A model generated the notes under the pieces. That model was not told the origin of the DNA and ran no database searches. It was given only the letters and a program-made list of their open reading frames with translations. A program made the position numbers and the translations under genes. Positions 23,571-34,511 of a DNA stretch of 64,000 bases are shown piece by piece. Location of the stretch: contig CM019064.1 of assembly GCA_009667805.1 (NCBI GenBank), positions 381,421,120 to 381,485,119 of the forward strand, in the 5' to 3' direction. The DNA comes from Leptobrachium leishanense. Taxonomy: Eukaryota; Chordata; Amphibia; Anura; Megophryidae. How positions within the stretch are numbered: position 1 is the stretch's first letter; each line of letters opens with the position of its first letter.

Positions 23571-24885
23571 CAGCAGCAAGTTTCAGAACTTTTTGTTACA
23601 ATTGGTGTAAGAGCTGCTCTTTGTAGCTCTTTAACAGTAGAATAGGGTGAAAAGGAGAGAGCGATAAGACAGTTGATTTAGTTTCTCCACAAGGGGCAAA
23701 CAAATATTGGTAGAGTGCAAACTGGGTTTTAATATTCTAATGATTGCTTTTCACTATATTAAGAGGCAAAATCGAGTTAGTTCAATTTTGGGAGTGAAGA
23801 GCTTAATTCGCTCTGTGGTGTGTCGATTTAATTTCTCTACCTGACCACCTCCTCTGCCCTTTATTTATTCTACTGTATCCATAGTTTCCATCCATTAAAT
23901 AACTACTGAATTGTCAGCACTTACTCTTTTATTAATTATTGATGCTTTTTAAGTTTTTTTCGCCCTGTATCTTCCAAATCTCTTTCACCATCTCCTTTCC
24001 TGATGATTCATCTTGCCCTTTTTATTTTGAATATCGTGGTTTTCTTCAGAGAACCCTTCTGTTCCCAATCTATATTTCCTTTCTTGGTTATGCCATGGCT
24101 CATTGCCTAGTCCTGAATAATAATATCATTAACAAATAGTTCTGCTGTACAAAATAATAATTTATTATATGAAATCATTATCAATCTGAATCCTGGATGC
24201 TGTCCTAACAAGATGGACCATATCTCAATTTGTACGACTCTCAATTAGCCAAATGAACTGGTAAATAAACAAATACTACTCTAGATTGTAAGTTTTGGGG
24301 CCTCTTGTTTCTGTCATCATATATTTCTTTCATACAGCATCCAGACCAGGCACTCAATTTCAAGTAGAAGGTAGAATTATTCAGACATCAATTCACCAAT
24401 GTTTCGGCCAAAGGCCTGGCTTAAAAAAGGATGAACATCCAGACAAAACATCGAATACAACAGAAAGTAACTTACAAAAATATCTCCCATATGCATAAAA
24501 TATGTGAATAAACCTGGGCAGGTACATACAAGAATCCACATCTCTAAAAGTGTATCAAATTTTATTTCACCAATAAACAAAGCAAAACTAATTCTTATAT
24601 CTCTATATCTTTTTATCTTTATTACCTCTAGAATTTGTCTCGAGGAAGAACATACAAAAAGAAATCACAAGCAATATTACCCTTACACGATATGGTTGTG
24701 CAGCTAGATGAATCAATGAACTGCACCCTGACATGACATAGAGCCTTCGAAAACCATGTGGTGGCACAACCCAGATCACATGGTACTCAGCCTGTGTTGG
24801 TAAAATGGAAGAGGAGCTTAGGGTAGTATGTATATCCAAAGAATATCAGAAAAATGCAGATCATACGCACTCACCCTTGCCAGAG
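23571..24885. other. no gene seen
   Basis: Unique-looking DNA. A short ACCAATGTTTCGGCCAAAGG block near 24390 resembles the GCGTTTCG-type repeats but is not enough for a call. Confidence 0.45.
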
Positions 24886-25079
24886 CCTTAATATTATCAT
24901 CATTTATATGTCGCCAACAGTTTCTGCTGCGCTTTACAATAACCAAAGGGAACGAGATACAGATAAACTGACATAGGATGGAAACAGGGGGTGTAGAGGG
25001 CCCTGCTAATAGGAGTTTACAGTCTAGAGGGATTGGGGTTGAGGAAAACCAGGGGAGTTTTACTGTACATCAGGATCAT

Positions 25080-25790
25080 TACTGCCAGCAGTTCAGGAAT
25101 GGTGGTGACATGGAAATGGCTTCAATCATATCATGATGTGTGAGTAGGTGAGCAGAGGGGGGAGTTGCATCAGTGATGTGGTACGCTAATCTGAAGAGAT
25201 GGGTTTTGAGGATTTTCTTAAAGATTAGGGGAGAGTTTGATAGGGCGAGGTAAGTCATACCACAGGACCGGTGCTGCCCTTGAGGCGAGAGTCAGCAGCG
25301 CGGGTGTAGACAGAGGACAAGCGAAAGTCGCCCTCCGACTGGAGTTTTCGAAACTGGACATCCTTGCGGAGCACCGAAGACATGTAAGGGGGGAGCGAGT
25401 TATTGAGCGATTTGAATGTGAGCGTCTGTATTTTAAACTGTATCCTGAAACGTACAGGAAGCCAAGGCAGAGGGGGGAGGTACGCGAGAAGCACCTGGTG
25501 AGAGAAATAAACCTTGCACATGCATTCATTACAGCCTGCAAAGGGGCACTGCGGGCATTGGGGCGAGCAATAAGGAGTGAGTTACAGTAACCAAGCCGTG
25601 AAATCACAAGGACATGAGCCAGCACCTTTGCCGTATCTTGCGTCAGAAAGGGGCAGACGCGGGCAATGTGCTTGAGTTGATAGTAACAGGAGTTGGTTAC
25701 TGTCTGGGTGCGGTGAGAGAACGTTAGGTTAGAATTGAAAGTGACACCAAAGCAGCAAACTTGAGGTGTCGGGCTAATGAGTGTTTCATT
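25080..25790 (-). pseudogene. L2 ORF2 C-terminal fragment
   Basis: Reading on the minus strand: VLAHVLVISRLGYCNSLLI, NARSAPLQAVMNACARFISL, then after a frameshift LPWLPVRFRIQFKIQTLTFK, and in the first frame again RAAPVLWYDLPRPIKLSPNL. These are the conserved blocks after the palm in L2 reverse transcriptase, also present at 40255-41660. Further coding (LNLAKTEILV near 26250) lies beyond the inserted MITE. The active site and endonuclease are not present. Confidence 0.85.
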
Positions 25791-25792
25791 TA

Positions 25793-26197
25793 GGCTAGGG
25801 TCAGACGAACGCAGTGCGAACGCGTGTGCAGCCGCATTTTATTACGGCCGTAGTAGCAGCAAATGACGTGCAATGACGTCCAATATACGAAAGTTCGGCC
25901 GTGCAACCCAAGCGGCAAACAAATGCATTTTTTGGAGAAAGTAGAACCGCTAGTACTGACGCAGCGCAGAGTGCGCTGCGTCAGCATAGCGGCGTGTGTG
26001 CTTGATTAGGAGACATCAGACACTGCACATGTCCAGCCAACATTACGTCCATTTGTTTTTAATAGCTCCGTCAAAAATCACGCACGAAAATGCGCATCGT
26101 ATGACCGCTTTCGCGTCTTCCGTGAAAAAATACGTTAATGCGTTCGGATGTACTTTTTTACGGACGATGCGAGAAATGCTTTCGTCTGACCCTAACC
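25793..26197. mobile_element. Harbinger-derived MITE, copy 2
   Basis: Starts GGCTAGGGTCAGACGAACGC and ends TCGTCTGACCCTAACC, about 405 bp. Internal blocks match the other copies. It lies within L2 coding sequence, so it inserted after that L2 copy. The flanks are TTA on the left and AAA on the right, so one copy of the duplication has decayed. Confidence 0.85.
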
Positions 26198-26283
26198 AAA
26201 CTCGTAGAGAGAGATACGTGGCATTGTGTTGTTCTTGGAGGAAGGAAAAACGAGAATTTCAGTTTTGGCAAGATTGACTTTAT

Positions 26284-27160
26284 CAGGGTAATTCAAAGAG
26301 ATCCGAATTGCTTGAGAAAGGTAACCGAACGCTGAAAATCAGCGTTCGGTTACCTTTCTTGGCCATTCGGCTATCCAGAGAGCAGGCAATTTTTTCAAAT
26401 CCTGGCGAATTGCCTGCACATACGCCATACGGTGTCTGTTCGGTGCCTGTTCGAGGGCAGTGAAAACCCCATGAAAAAGCACTGCTTCGGCTATTCAGAG
26501 AACACAAACCAGCAGTGAAAGGTTCCCCTAATGCCCTGCCATTCGGTGGTTTAATTCGGCAAATTTATTCAGGAGAATCCCATAGGCTTCAATGTTAAAA
26601 ATATTCCCGTTTTAATTCAATATCTAATAAACCGTTCATTATAAAATTCTGCAGTAAAGAGTCTATTTATTTATAGATTTTTTAGGATATTTTAACCATT
26701 TTTTTTTTTTAAGTTTACTTATTTTTTCTGCAACAGCCCTTTTTATTATCATTCCCTGGACCTCATATGTAAATTTCAGACATTTTCACTCAGTAGTTTC
26801 TTTCCAAACAGCGTTTCACTTTTCAAACATTCATGCAAACTGTTTTGCTAATTTATTCACTGTCTCTTCTGCGGTCTCGGCTCTTTCCGGCGGCTGCGAT
26901 CGGCTCCTACTCGGGTTTTTCCGTGGTTTTCGGCAGGTTAATCCAGATTTTTTTGCGGGTTTTCGGCGTGCATTCGCTGGGTTTTGCAGTTAGTTTTCGT
27001 CAGGTTTGCGGCAGCTTTTCCCTGCAGTTCGGGGACCCTGTGGTGTTTGCTGAATACACCGCAGGGTCACCGAAATGGGATCGGCAAAAGGAGCCGAATT
27101 GAAGAGAACGAAAAGTCACCGAACGTACAGTGACTTTTCGAATCTCTTTGAATTACCCTG
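26284..27160. mobile_element. GGGTTATTC-family element, copy D, inside L2
   Basis: An 877-bp copy with excellent ends, CAGGGTAATTCAAAGAGATC and TCTCTTTGAATTACCCTG. The host L2 is known from the copy at 40255, where the uninterrupted reverse complement reads GATTGAGTTTAAGGAAGC. Here the halves are GATTGACTTTAT and TAAGGAAGC, which is best explained by duplication of TA. An internal hairpin GGTAACCGAACGCTGAAAAT / CAGCGTTCGGTTACC lies near 26321-26358. No protein is encoded. Confidence 0.8.
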
Positions 27161-27178
27161 TAAGGAAGCAAGATTGGA

Positions 27179-27901
27179 ATAGGGCCCCAAATTATTTCAA
27201 CCATTCACAAGTGTAATAACAATAATAATTGTGTTGATATCCTAATTAAACAACTATTTACTTACAAATAATACTTGTGCGTTGTAGAGGTGCCCGTGAA
27301 AAGTATGCGTAATTTACTTATACTTTATTTTTTTCTTCTCAATTTCTTTTTTTTACATATTAGATGATTTTCCAATGCTAATATTTTATATGAGATTTTA
27401 CAAAGGGAACCGCATCCCCTGAAACAAATCTCTATGGAAAGCCATGGAATAAACATTTCCTTCGCATTTACGATGACCCCTCTAGTGGTGGGTTAATTAG
27501 AATTACGTGTGCCTTATCTTAATGTTCCCACTAACCAACCAGCAAAAAGTAGTTAAATATATTATTATTCTAGAGAAGTTTGGCTTTGCATCAGCAAATG
27601 GTTAATTTGGACAAGCTTGGAGACAGCTTTTCTGACAATCAATCGCAGTGTTTATAGTAGCATTATGCTATACGTCATGTTACTTGGCACATCTGATATA
27701 CAATACTTATGCATGCATTAATTACTTGTCAACATAATAGTCCATTTAATATTTTGGTATTGTTCATCAATTTGTAGTCCTTTCAGACTTGTTTACATAA
27801 ATTATTGTTGTTATTATTATTAGTGGTTAAAATTCTAATCCTGCCAAAGAAGCAATAATAAAACTATTTAACCTTTTAAAGAGTCAACATCATTTTATAA
27901 T
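27179..27901. other. no gene seen
   Basis: AT-rich unique DNA with (TTA)n-like stretches near 27560 and 27800. Confidence 0.45.
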
Positions 27902-28788
27902 CCGGGTTATTCAAAGAGAGCCGAACTGGCCCTGAAATTGCGCCGAACAGTGAATTTCCCCATATGGTGCAATTTCGTGACCAATCAGCTATTTCAAAAA
28001 GCTGGCAGTTCTCCAGTGAAATACGGTGATCTTCGTCGGCAGTGAAACCCCCATAGAAAAGCAATAGTTAATCTATTCAGAGAACACCGAACAGCCCTGA
28101 AATGTTAGTGAAGGGCCCTGATTTTTGGTGTTTTCATTTGGCAGGTTTATTTATTTATTTGCAAAGGATTTTACCAGGAAGGATACATTGAGATTTCTCT
28201 CGTTTTCAAGTATGTCCTGGGTTCAAGAACATGGAAATGTTACAGTTGTTACAGAAATTATTCAGGTAAATCCCATAGGTTTCAATGTAAAAAAAATATC
28301 CCCGTATTTATTAAATATTTATTCAACCTTTAATTCTTTTCACTTGCAGCAAAAGTCGCTTTATTTATTTATTTTTTAGGATTTTTTATTCATTTTTTCA
28401 GGATTTTTTGGGCAAATCCCCCCCCCCCCCGATATTTTAAAAATATTTTTTTTCCTGTTTGTCAGCTTCTCGGCTTGTTCCAGCAGCTGGTCAGCGGCGC
28501 GCTCTGTTCAGCGGTTTTGCGACGGATCATCGGATGCACTCGGTGGGTGTTTGGTGCTTTTTTACGCCAGTCTTTCTGATCGATTAGGTGTTTGTCATTT
28601 TTTTCAAAAGATTCTGTGGTTTTGCGGGAATTTTTTTTATGCGTTCGGCGGCTCGTTCCCTGCACTTTGAGGACCTTACAGTGAATGCTGAATTCACTGC
28701 AGGTACGGCGAATCAGACTAGCCGAAGTGCGGGGAATTGGAGAGCACCCAAATGTCAGTGACATTTTGGTGCTCTCTGAATAACCCTG
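27902..28788. mobile_element. GGGTTATTC-family element, copy E
   Basis: Runs from CCGGGTTATTCAAAGAGAGC to GTGCTCTCTGAATAACCCTG. It is interrupted by a short LINE tail at about 28147-28258. It shows the same order of landmarks as the other copies, in the orientation with GTTAATCTATTCAGAGAACA on the left and TTCCCTGCACTTTGAGGACC on the right. Confidence 0.75.
28147..28258 (-). mobile_element. LINE tail fragment inside copy E
   Basis: Reverse complement of the 3' tail of the LINE at 5321-6225: GGATTTTACCAGGAAGGATA, GAGATTTCTCTCGTTTTCAA and TTCAAGAACATGGAAATGTT, with an (AAAT)n end at 28147-28160. It is a severely 5'-truncated insertion of about 110 bp and contains no coding sequence. Comparison with the other copies helps to polarise the micro-inversion at 32497-32523. 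Confidence 0.85.
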
Positions 28789-29696
28789 AATGAATTACTC
28801 TCGTGTAAAATAAAAAAAGTTAATAGATTTATGTTATATACAATAGAAGATTCTGTGGTTTTGAGAAAGAATTAAGTCATGTGAGCAGCAAAAAAAGAGG
28901 AAACAAAATCAGTGATGTATAATTAATAATAGGGGCTCATTTCCAAGATGCTCTGTATGAATCTGCGATAGGCATCAAATACTCATGATTTCCTGCGCAC
29001 CCAGGAGAGTCTTTAGGAAATTGTATAAGATCATAAACTCCTTATTCATATATTCATTTAAATAAGTAGCATAGATTAACATTAACTGTTGCTTATTGGA
29101 ATGTCCCATTACTGCTATCTTGTGCATGTTCTAGGTTCTACTGGTGCTTCGAAACATTGTGATACTGTCAATCATACCATTATCCATTAATTTGATTCAA
29201 TTTTATTTTTATGTAATACAAATTGCTTTGCAGATGTCATTTTTCCCACTTTTGTTGAATAGTTTTTGGGCATTATTCCAAGGCTTGTGTTAACTTAACC
29301 AGAACTGTTGTAAACTCTACCAGAGCCATTACAGGTAATATTCCCTACTGAACGCTAACTGTAGCATTCGGGTGAGTAAGCGCTAGCGCCAGGATAAGTG
29401 ACTTTAACGCAGGCCATCCAGATTATCTGAATATAAATTGTTGAGATTGCGCTGACCAAGTTTACCTAAAGGAAAGTAGACATGTATATCTAAAACATAG
29501 CTTTTAATGGGGACTATTAAAAATGGAATTCATGAACACTGTGTTCAACATGCGTACATCAAGATATGACCAAGAGTGCAGGGAGCAAATACTAAAGCAA
29601 AAAGAAAAAGGAATCACTCAAATTAACACCAAATCAAAACATCAAAACAAAAAGACAACAACAGGACAAATGCAAAATCTATAGAGTGTAAACTAT
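28789..29696. other. no gene seen
   Basis: Unique AT-rich DNA. A block at about 29350-29400 with AGCGCTAGCGCC and TTTAACGC words loosely resembles the hairpin region at 7028-7260. Confidence 0.4.
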
Positions 29697-29878
29697 CAGG
29701 GTTATTCAGAGAGTGGTGAAAAACAGGAGAATGACTGGAGAATGTAAAATTATAGGTCAAACTAGCCGATTTGGAAAGTGAGATAAATGGGAGAATTTTT
29801 CTAGTTTGGCTATTTTGACCTAGAATTTTCCATTCTCCCGTCATTCTCCTGTTTTTCACCGCTCTCTGAATAATCCTG
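29697..29878. mobile_element. palindromic MITE, 182 bp
   Basis: A near-complete palindrome from CAGGGTTATTCAGAGAGTGG to its complement CGCTCTCTGAATAATCCTG. The arms include AACAGGAGAATGAC and GTCATTCTCCTGTT. The flanks are TAT on both sides. It shares its ends with the larger GGGTTATTC family, so the same transposase probably moved both. Relatives lie at 31856, 47404, 58392 and 58450. Confidence 0.85.
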
Positions 29879-30490
29879 TATGTGTAGATCTTCTCTAGAG
29901 TAAAAAGTCCCCCCACTCGCAAGCACAAAAGCGCTTGTACAGAGCACAGTGATGATAGTCTTGCAGAACACAGGCTATAGTAGTAAGAAACAAGCCTTCT
30001 TGAGTCTGTAGTTATAGTAAAGATACGAAGGAAGAGACAATCTGCAGGTGAAGGCTACTTTGTATCACAATACTGCTTAAATCACCACTATGCACACGCG
30101 CGATGAAGGAGAAACTGCACTGGATACATTGTCTGTGAGCGCTCACCACCATAGAAAGGCCAGGAGAAAATATTTTCTTTGCTGTGCCTAGGCAGTAGCT
30201 TATTGTCAGAAATGTGATTATTATATCATAGCTCTAGCTCTATGTGTTTCTCTGTTTACCTGCGTAATCAGGAGCATTAGCTTTGCATTGTTCTCTATGG
30301 CAGATAAATTGAGCGAACAGAGGCAACTATGTCTCTGGTTTAAATACTGCAGCAAATAGAAGGTCATGAGATAACCTGGGAGAGCCTAGGTTAATTATGC
30401 CACTTTACTGGGTGTCACCATGGCCTCCATGGTCAGGGGGATGTAGTCAATGTGTGCTCAGGCAGTAAGGCCTCCCCATCTCCACTGACA
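29879..30490. other. no gene seen
   Basis: Unique-looking sequence. No coding similarity was recognised. Confidence 0.4.
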
Positions 30491-30499
30491 TTGTTGCAC

Positions 30500-31140
30500 A
30501 TGGGCACGATAATGTCAGAAAGGGAATTCCCCCCATATCTCCCAATCGGTGCACAGCAGATGGCGATGTTTGGTATCATTGGAATGGCCAGAGCATGGCC
30601 CTTCCAATGATACCAAACATAACTAGGTTATGTGTAAAAATATAATACGTAAATAAATAAATATTAAGTAATAAAAAAATTCTCTTTTTTTTTAAAATAA
30701 TGCAGCACTATTGTTCACTTTTCAATTATAATGTGAACAATGATGGAGCATTAACTCACCTTCTCATTTCCCACGATGAAAAATGTTGTTTTTCCAGTTT
30801 TAGTTAAAATCGTGTATTTTCTCAGAAAAATACAGTAACAGGTTTCCATTACTTTTTTTTTTTAACAAGAGTACCTCGTAGAATGTATAACCACAAAGGC
30901 TCAGATGAAAAAAATGTGAAAAAAATAATTTTACATGCATTCTGACAGGACATGACGTATACATAGATTCATAATATATCATTATTATATCGGGTCTGTC
31001 AAAAAAAAAAAAAGAGTACATAATTTGTCTGGGTCGTGTAATAAAACATGACTTCAAATCGTGTCTAAACACGATGAGCACAAAATGGTCGAAATGAGCT
31101 GAGCTCACAGAGATTAAATGGCTCAGACGTAAAGGGGTTA
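30500..31140. repeat. TTTGGTATC palindrome repeat family, copy 1
   Basis: Core ATGTTTGGTATCATTGGAAT is followed by its complement CTTCCAATGATACCAAACAT (30567-30620). Further on are AATGCAGCACTATTGTTCAC and TGTGAACAATGATGGAGCAT, themselves inverted, and a block with TTTAACAAGAGTACCTCGTA. The same series of blocks recurs at 49075-49860. No coding sequence. The class is unknown. Confidence 0.65.
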
Positions 31141-31357
31141 AACATGGGATGAGTAGTTAATAATTAAATGTAGATAATAATGGCATTTTTGCACAGAAAT
31201 TGTTATGCCGAGATAGTTAAAACATTAAAATAATGTAAATTTGCTCGATTTTGTGTATTAGTATATCCTTTATAGAAATGTTGCTGGGATAAAAGGTTCT
31301 AAACTCTGGATGAGGTCCCTTATCTTGCACAATTTCAAGCAAGATCTGCTTTATTAA
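31141..31357. other. no gene seen
   Basis: Short unique stretch. Confidence 0.35.
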
Positions 31358-31620
31358 TAGGGATGAGCCGAACACTCCCCGAGTTCGGTTCGAGCCCAAA
31401 CCCGAACTTCTCATTTGTTCGGGTCGAACCCGAACCCCCATGCAAGTCAATGGGGCTGAAAATTCGGTTTTTTAGAGTGCCCTCCAAGAGGGCATATATG
31501 CTACATATTTGCCATAAAAGGTGTATGGGGGTCCGGGTAGTGCCCTGGGGGACAGGAAACAAGGACAAAAAGTAAAAAAAAAAGTTTTTAAAAGGGACAG
31601 TGAGTTTTCCATGAAATAAG
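31358..31620. mobile_element. GGGATGAGCCGAAC-type MITE fragment
   Basis: Begins TAGGGATGAGCCGAACACTC and continues with GTTCGGTTCGAGCCC and CGGGTCGAACCCGAAC, a self-complementary subterminal region common in amphibian hAT-like MITEs. The other end was not identified. The minus-strand open frames here are shadows of the GAACCC words. Confidence 0.55.
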
Positions 31621-31855
31621 GGTTAAAAATAAACACCAAAAATTCCTTCAAATATCGTGCCTAGGAGGTCCCCATAACCTGCCCGTGAAGTGGCGGATTT
31701 CTAGGATGTATAGAAATATGTGAAAACCAAAAAATGACATTTCAAATGACGGTAATTGCTTTTCCTTTAATCTATCCATAAACAACTGCTTGGGGTGGCA
31801 GTCTGTATGAAAAGAGGAGACATTTTCGGACACGCAGAAAAAGTTTACTGATTTT

Positions 31856-31975
31856 TTGGCGGTGAAAAGCAGGAGAATGGAAACTTCTAGACCAAAAAGC
31901 CGATTTGGAAAGTGAGATAAATGGGAGAATTTTTCTGGTTTGGCTATTTTGACCTAGAATTTTCCATTCTCATGA
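31856..31975. mobile_element. palindromic MITE, truncated
   Basis: Matches the central part of the MITE at 29697 (CCGATTTGGAAAGTGAGATA, AATGGGAGAATTTTTCTGGT, CCTAGAATTTTCCATTCTC). Both outer ends are lost. Confidence 0.7.
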
Positions 31976-32082
31976 CGGGGCGAAGATGGCGCTGACCAGG
32001 GGTCCACCTTTCAGAGAAGATGACTCCTGTGTTCAGCTGCCCTCTCCCCCCCAGAAAAAAAGTGCCCCTTGGACACATGACC

Positions 32083-32640
32083 CACCATTGAGACATGTTA
32101 AAACAGCTAAACTGGCCGTTGCTGGAGTTTAACCGCACCCTACACCTTTCCAACCTGGTGTTTAAGAGCTTTTCTGGGAAGCTGCCACCCTACCTGAATA
32201 GGCTGCTTCCCCTAGCAGTTCCCTTATCCTATAACCTATGATCCAGGACCAGCACCTTACTTACAATACCACAATACAAAAAGAAAGTGGCTCGATCCTC
32301 ATTTTCCTACAGAGCACCGCAGTTATGGAATAACCTCCCAGACGCCATCAAATCTTCCCCCAGTCTTAAGTCAGCAAGAGCTCCCTATTAACATATCTCA
32401 ATACGGAATGCACCTGTAAACGTGTAACATAATGACTATTTCCTACATATTTATTTTCTGTTAATCTGTATATTTGTGTTTTTTTTTTTATATCTAACAG
32501 AAATACAAAGTAATACAATGCAACAACTGTAACATTTCAATGTTCTTGAACCCAGGACATACAGTACTTGAAAACGAGAGAAATCTTGTTAGGTATCCTT
32601 CCTGGTAAAATACTTTATAAATAAATAAATAAATAATAAT
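32083..32640 (+). pseudogene. CR1/L2-group LINE, second copy
   Basis: Homologous base by base to 5665-6230: the same C-terminal coding block (CGCAGTTATGGAATAACCTC, RAPQLWNNLPDAIK) and the same tail with (AATA)n at 32620-32640. It starts abruptly at 32083. An in-frame TGA replaces a codon of the CTATGATCCAGGACCAGC region and a small deletion near 32375 shifts the frame. In the tail, 27 bp (32497-32523) are inverted relative to the other copy. Confidence 0.85.
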
Positions 32641-33130
32641 AAAAATAATAATAATTTGCCTCCCCCCCAAAAAAATGGATTTGCCGCACACCCTGAATTA
32701 AAAAAAATAAGTTTTGCCCTCCAGGTATTAATGAACACAGCCGCAACCAGACGAACAAATCGCCGAACGCAGCAGCAACCCGTCGAACACATCCAATGAT
32801 CCACCTGCAAGCCGCCGAATGCAGCTGAAGACCCATCGAACAAAGCTGATGACCCGCTCGAACAGACCACCTAATGCCGCTGGAAAAAGCCGACCAGCCA
32901 CCAAACAGGTAAAAAAAAACACCAATTTTTAAAAGGCGGTTTAAAAAAAAAGCCTACTGCATGAAAAGTATTGCAAATTAATATTTTGTCGACAGAATCC
33001 TGAAAAATGCCTAAAATATTAAATAATAGAGACTTTGTGCTGCAAATGAAAAGAATACACAGATTAATAAATATTTAAGAAAACCCGGGAATATTTTATA
33101 CATTGAAACCTATGGGATTCACCTGATTAA

Positions 33131-33580
33131 GGCCCGTGTCGGACGAGTGCACTGATCACGTCCGTGTTGCCGCACATTTGTACGTCTGTTATAGCATATA
33201 ATTATGACCAATGGAGCCCCACATACAAAGTACGTCCGCACCGAACTGCGGACGCATAACGGATGCGACAAACGGATGCAGGTTAGGCAAAAACGTAAAT
33301 CCGCTAGAACGACGCACAGAGTGTGCTGCGTCCGCAACTTCTGCATAGCTTTGTGTGTGAGTGATGAACGAGGTCAGACGGACTGCATTTATACGTCCAG
33401 CATTTTTGACGGACAAAATGGTTTTCATATTTAATTTATTTCCCCTGCTACATCAGTCAAAAATAACGTCAGTTAAAAAAACGGACTGTGTGGCCACTAC
33501 TGTGTCTTCCGTCAGAAAGTGCGTCCGTACTGCACGGACACACAGTTCGTACAAAAAAATGCGCTCGTCTGACACCAGCC
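33131..33580. mobile_element. Harbinger-type MITE, sister subfamily
   Basis: Begins GGCCCGTGTCGGACGAGTGC and ends GCTCGTCTGACACCAGCC, 450 bp, with TAA on the left and TTA on the right. It shares the general design of the 1184-type MITEs but has different internal sequence (e.g. GTCCGTACTGCACGGACACA). A second member surrounds the L1 at 51194. Confidence 0.75.
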
Positions 33581-33583
33581 TTA

Positions 33584-34008
33584 GGCTAGGGTCAGACTGA
33601 GGCAGTGCGAACGCGCGTGCAGGCGCACTTAATCACGGCCGCACTAGCAGCAAATGCCGGGCAATGACGGCCAATATACGAAGTACGGTCGCACAAAAGT
33701 CCGGCTGCGCAACGCAAGTGGCAAACGAACGCATTTTGTCGAGAACGTAAAACCACTAGTACGGTTGTACAGAGTGCGCTGCGTCCGCTAGCGGCGTGTG
33801 TGCGTGAATTGGAGATGTCAGACACTGCTAATGTCCGGCCAACATAACGTCCAGATGCACAAAGTGTTTTATTGATGATCCGTACAAAATCACGGCCGCA
33901 AATGCGCATAGTATGACCGCTATCGCGTACTCCGTGAAAAAATACGTCCATTCGTTCGAACGCACTTTTTCACAGACAACGTGAAAATGCGTTCGTCTGA
34001 CCCTAGCC
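33584..34008. mobile_element. Harbinger-derived MITE, copy 3
   Basis: A 425-bp element from GGCTAGGGTCAGACTGAGGC to CGTCTGACCCTAGCC. It abuts the previous MITE with only TTA between them and is followed by TAA. The internal sequence is very close to the copy at 1184. Confidence 0.85.
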
Positions 34009-34273
34009 TAAAACTGTCGAATGAAACCACTGAAGATCAGGGCATTTCACTGATATTTCTCTGCTGTTCGATGTTCTCTGAATGGATAAACCATTACTTC
34101 TATGATGATTTAACTGCTGCCGTACAGCACCGTATTTTGCTGGAAATTCATCAATATTTGGAGAATTGCCATCTTTTCGAATAGCCAAATGGCCTCAAAA
34201 TTGCAGCATATGGGGAAAATCACTGGTCGGTATAATTTCGTGGCCAATTCGGTGCTCTTTGAATAACCCCTAA

Positions 34274-34290
34274 GGCTAGGGACAGATGAG
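34274..34290 (+). repeat. Harbinger left terminal inverted repeat
   Basis: GGCTAGGGACAGATGAG. It matches the complement of the right end with A for T at position 9. Confidence 0.85.
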
Positions 34291-34473
34291 CGCATTTTCT
34301 GCGGCCACCGTCAAAATGTACGTCGATGCGTGCGCACGCATTTTTTCACGGAATACGCTTGAGTGGTCGGACGATGCTCAATTCTGGACGTATTCCATGA
34401 CGGTGGGGTGAAAAAAGAGTAAAAATCAGATGAATCTAATCACTTGAGAAATGAAATAATAAGGGCAAGGGTT

Positions 34474-34481
34474 ATAAAAAG
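34474..34481 (+). promoter_or_regulatory. TATA box of the transposase gene
   Basis: GGTTATAAAAAGCC lies about 35-40 bp before the transposase ATG at 34512. If used, transcription would start just before the start codon, giving a very short leader. The start context is GAAAGATGG, with G at +4. Confidence 0.55.
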
Positions 34482-34511
34482 CCATTTTGGGGATGGTGGC
34501 GTTTTTGAAAG

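Larger units (their letters stand above)
24886..27178 (-). mobile_element. L2-type LINE relic carrying two nested elements
   Basis: Minus-strand L2. The tail at 24886-25030 contains GCCAACAGTTTCTGCTGCGC and TTTACAGTCTAGAGGGATTG, matching the 3' end of the copy at 40255. Coding sequence follows to about 25790. A Harbinger MITE sits at 25793-26197, L2 coding sequence resumes at 26198-26283, a GGGTTATTC element sits at 26284-27160, and about 18 bp of L2 sequence resumes at 27161. Confidence 0.85.
32660..34270. mobile_element. GGGTTATTC-family copy K with two Harbinger MITEs inside
   Basis: Host pieces lie at 32660-33130 (GC-rich CCGAACGCAGC block, ACTTTGTGCTGCAAATGAAA, CATTGAAACCTATGGGATTC) and 34009-34270 (GTTCTCTGAATGGATAAACC to GTGCTCTTTGAATAACCC). 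The gap holds two adjacent Harbinger-type MITEs. The autonomous Harbinger begins four bases after the right end. The left end of the host element is not clear. Confidence 0.7.
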
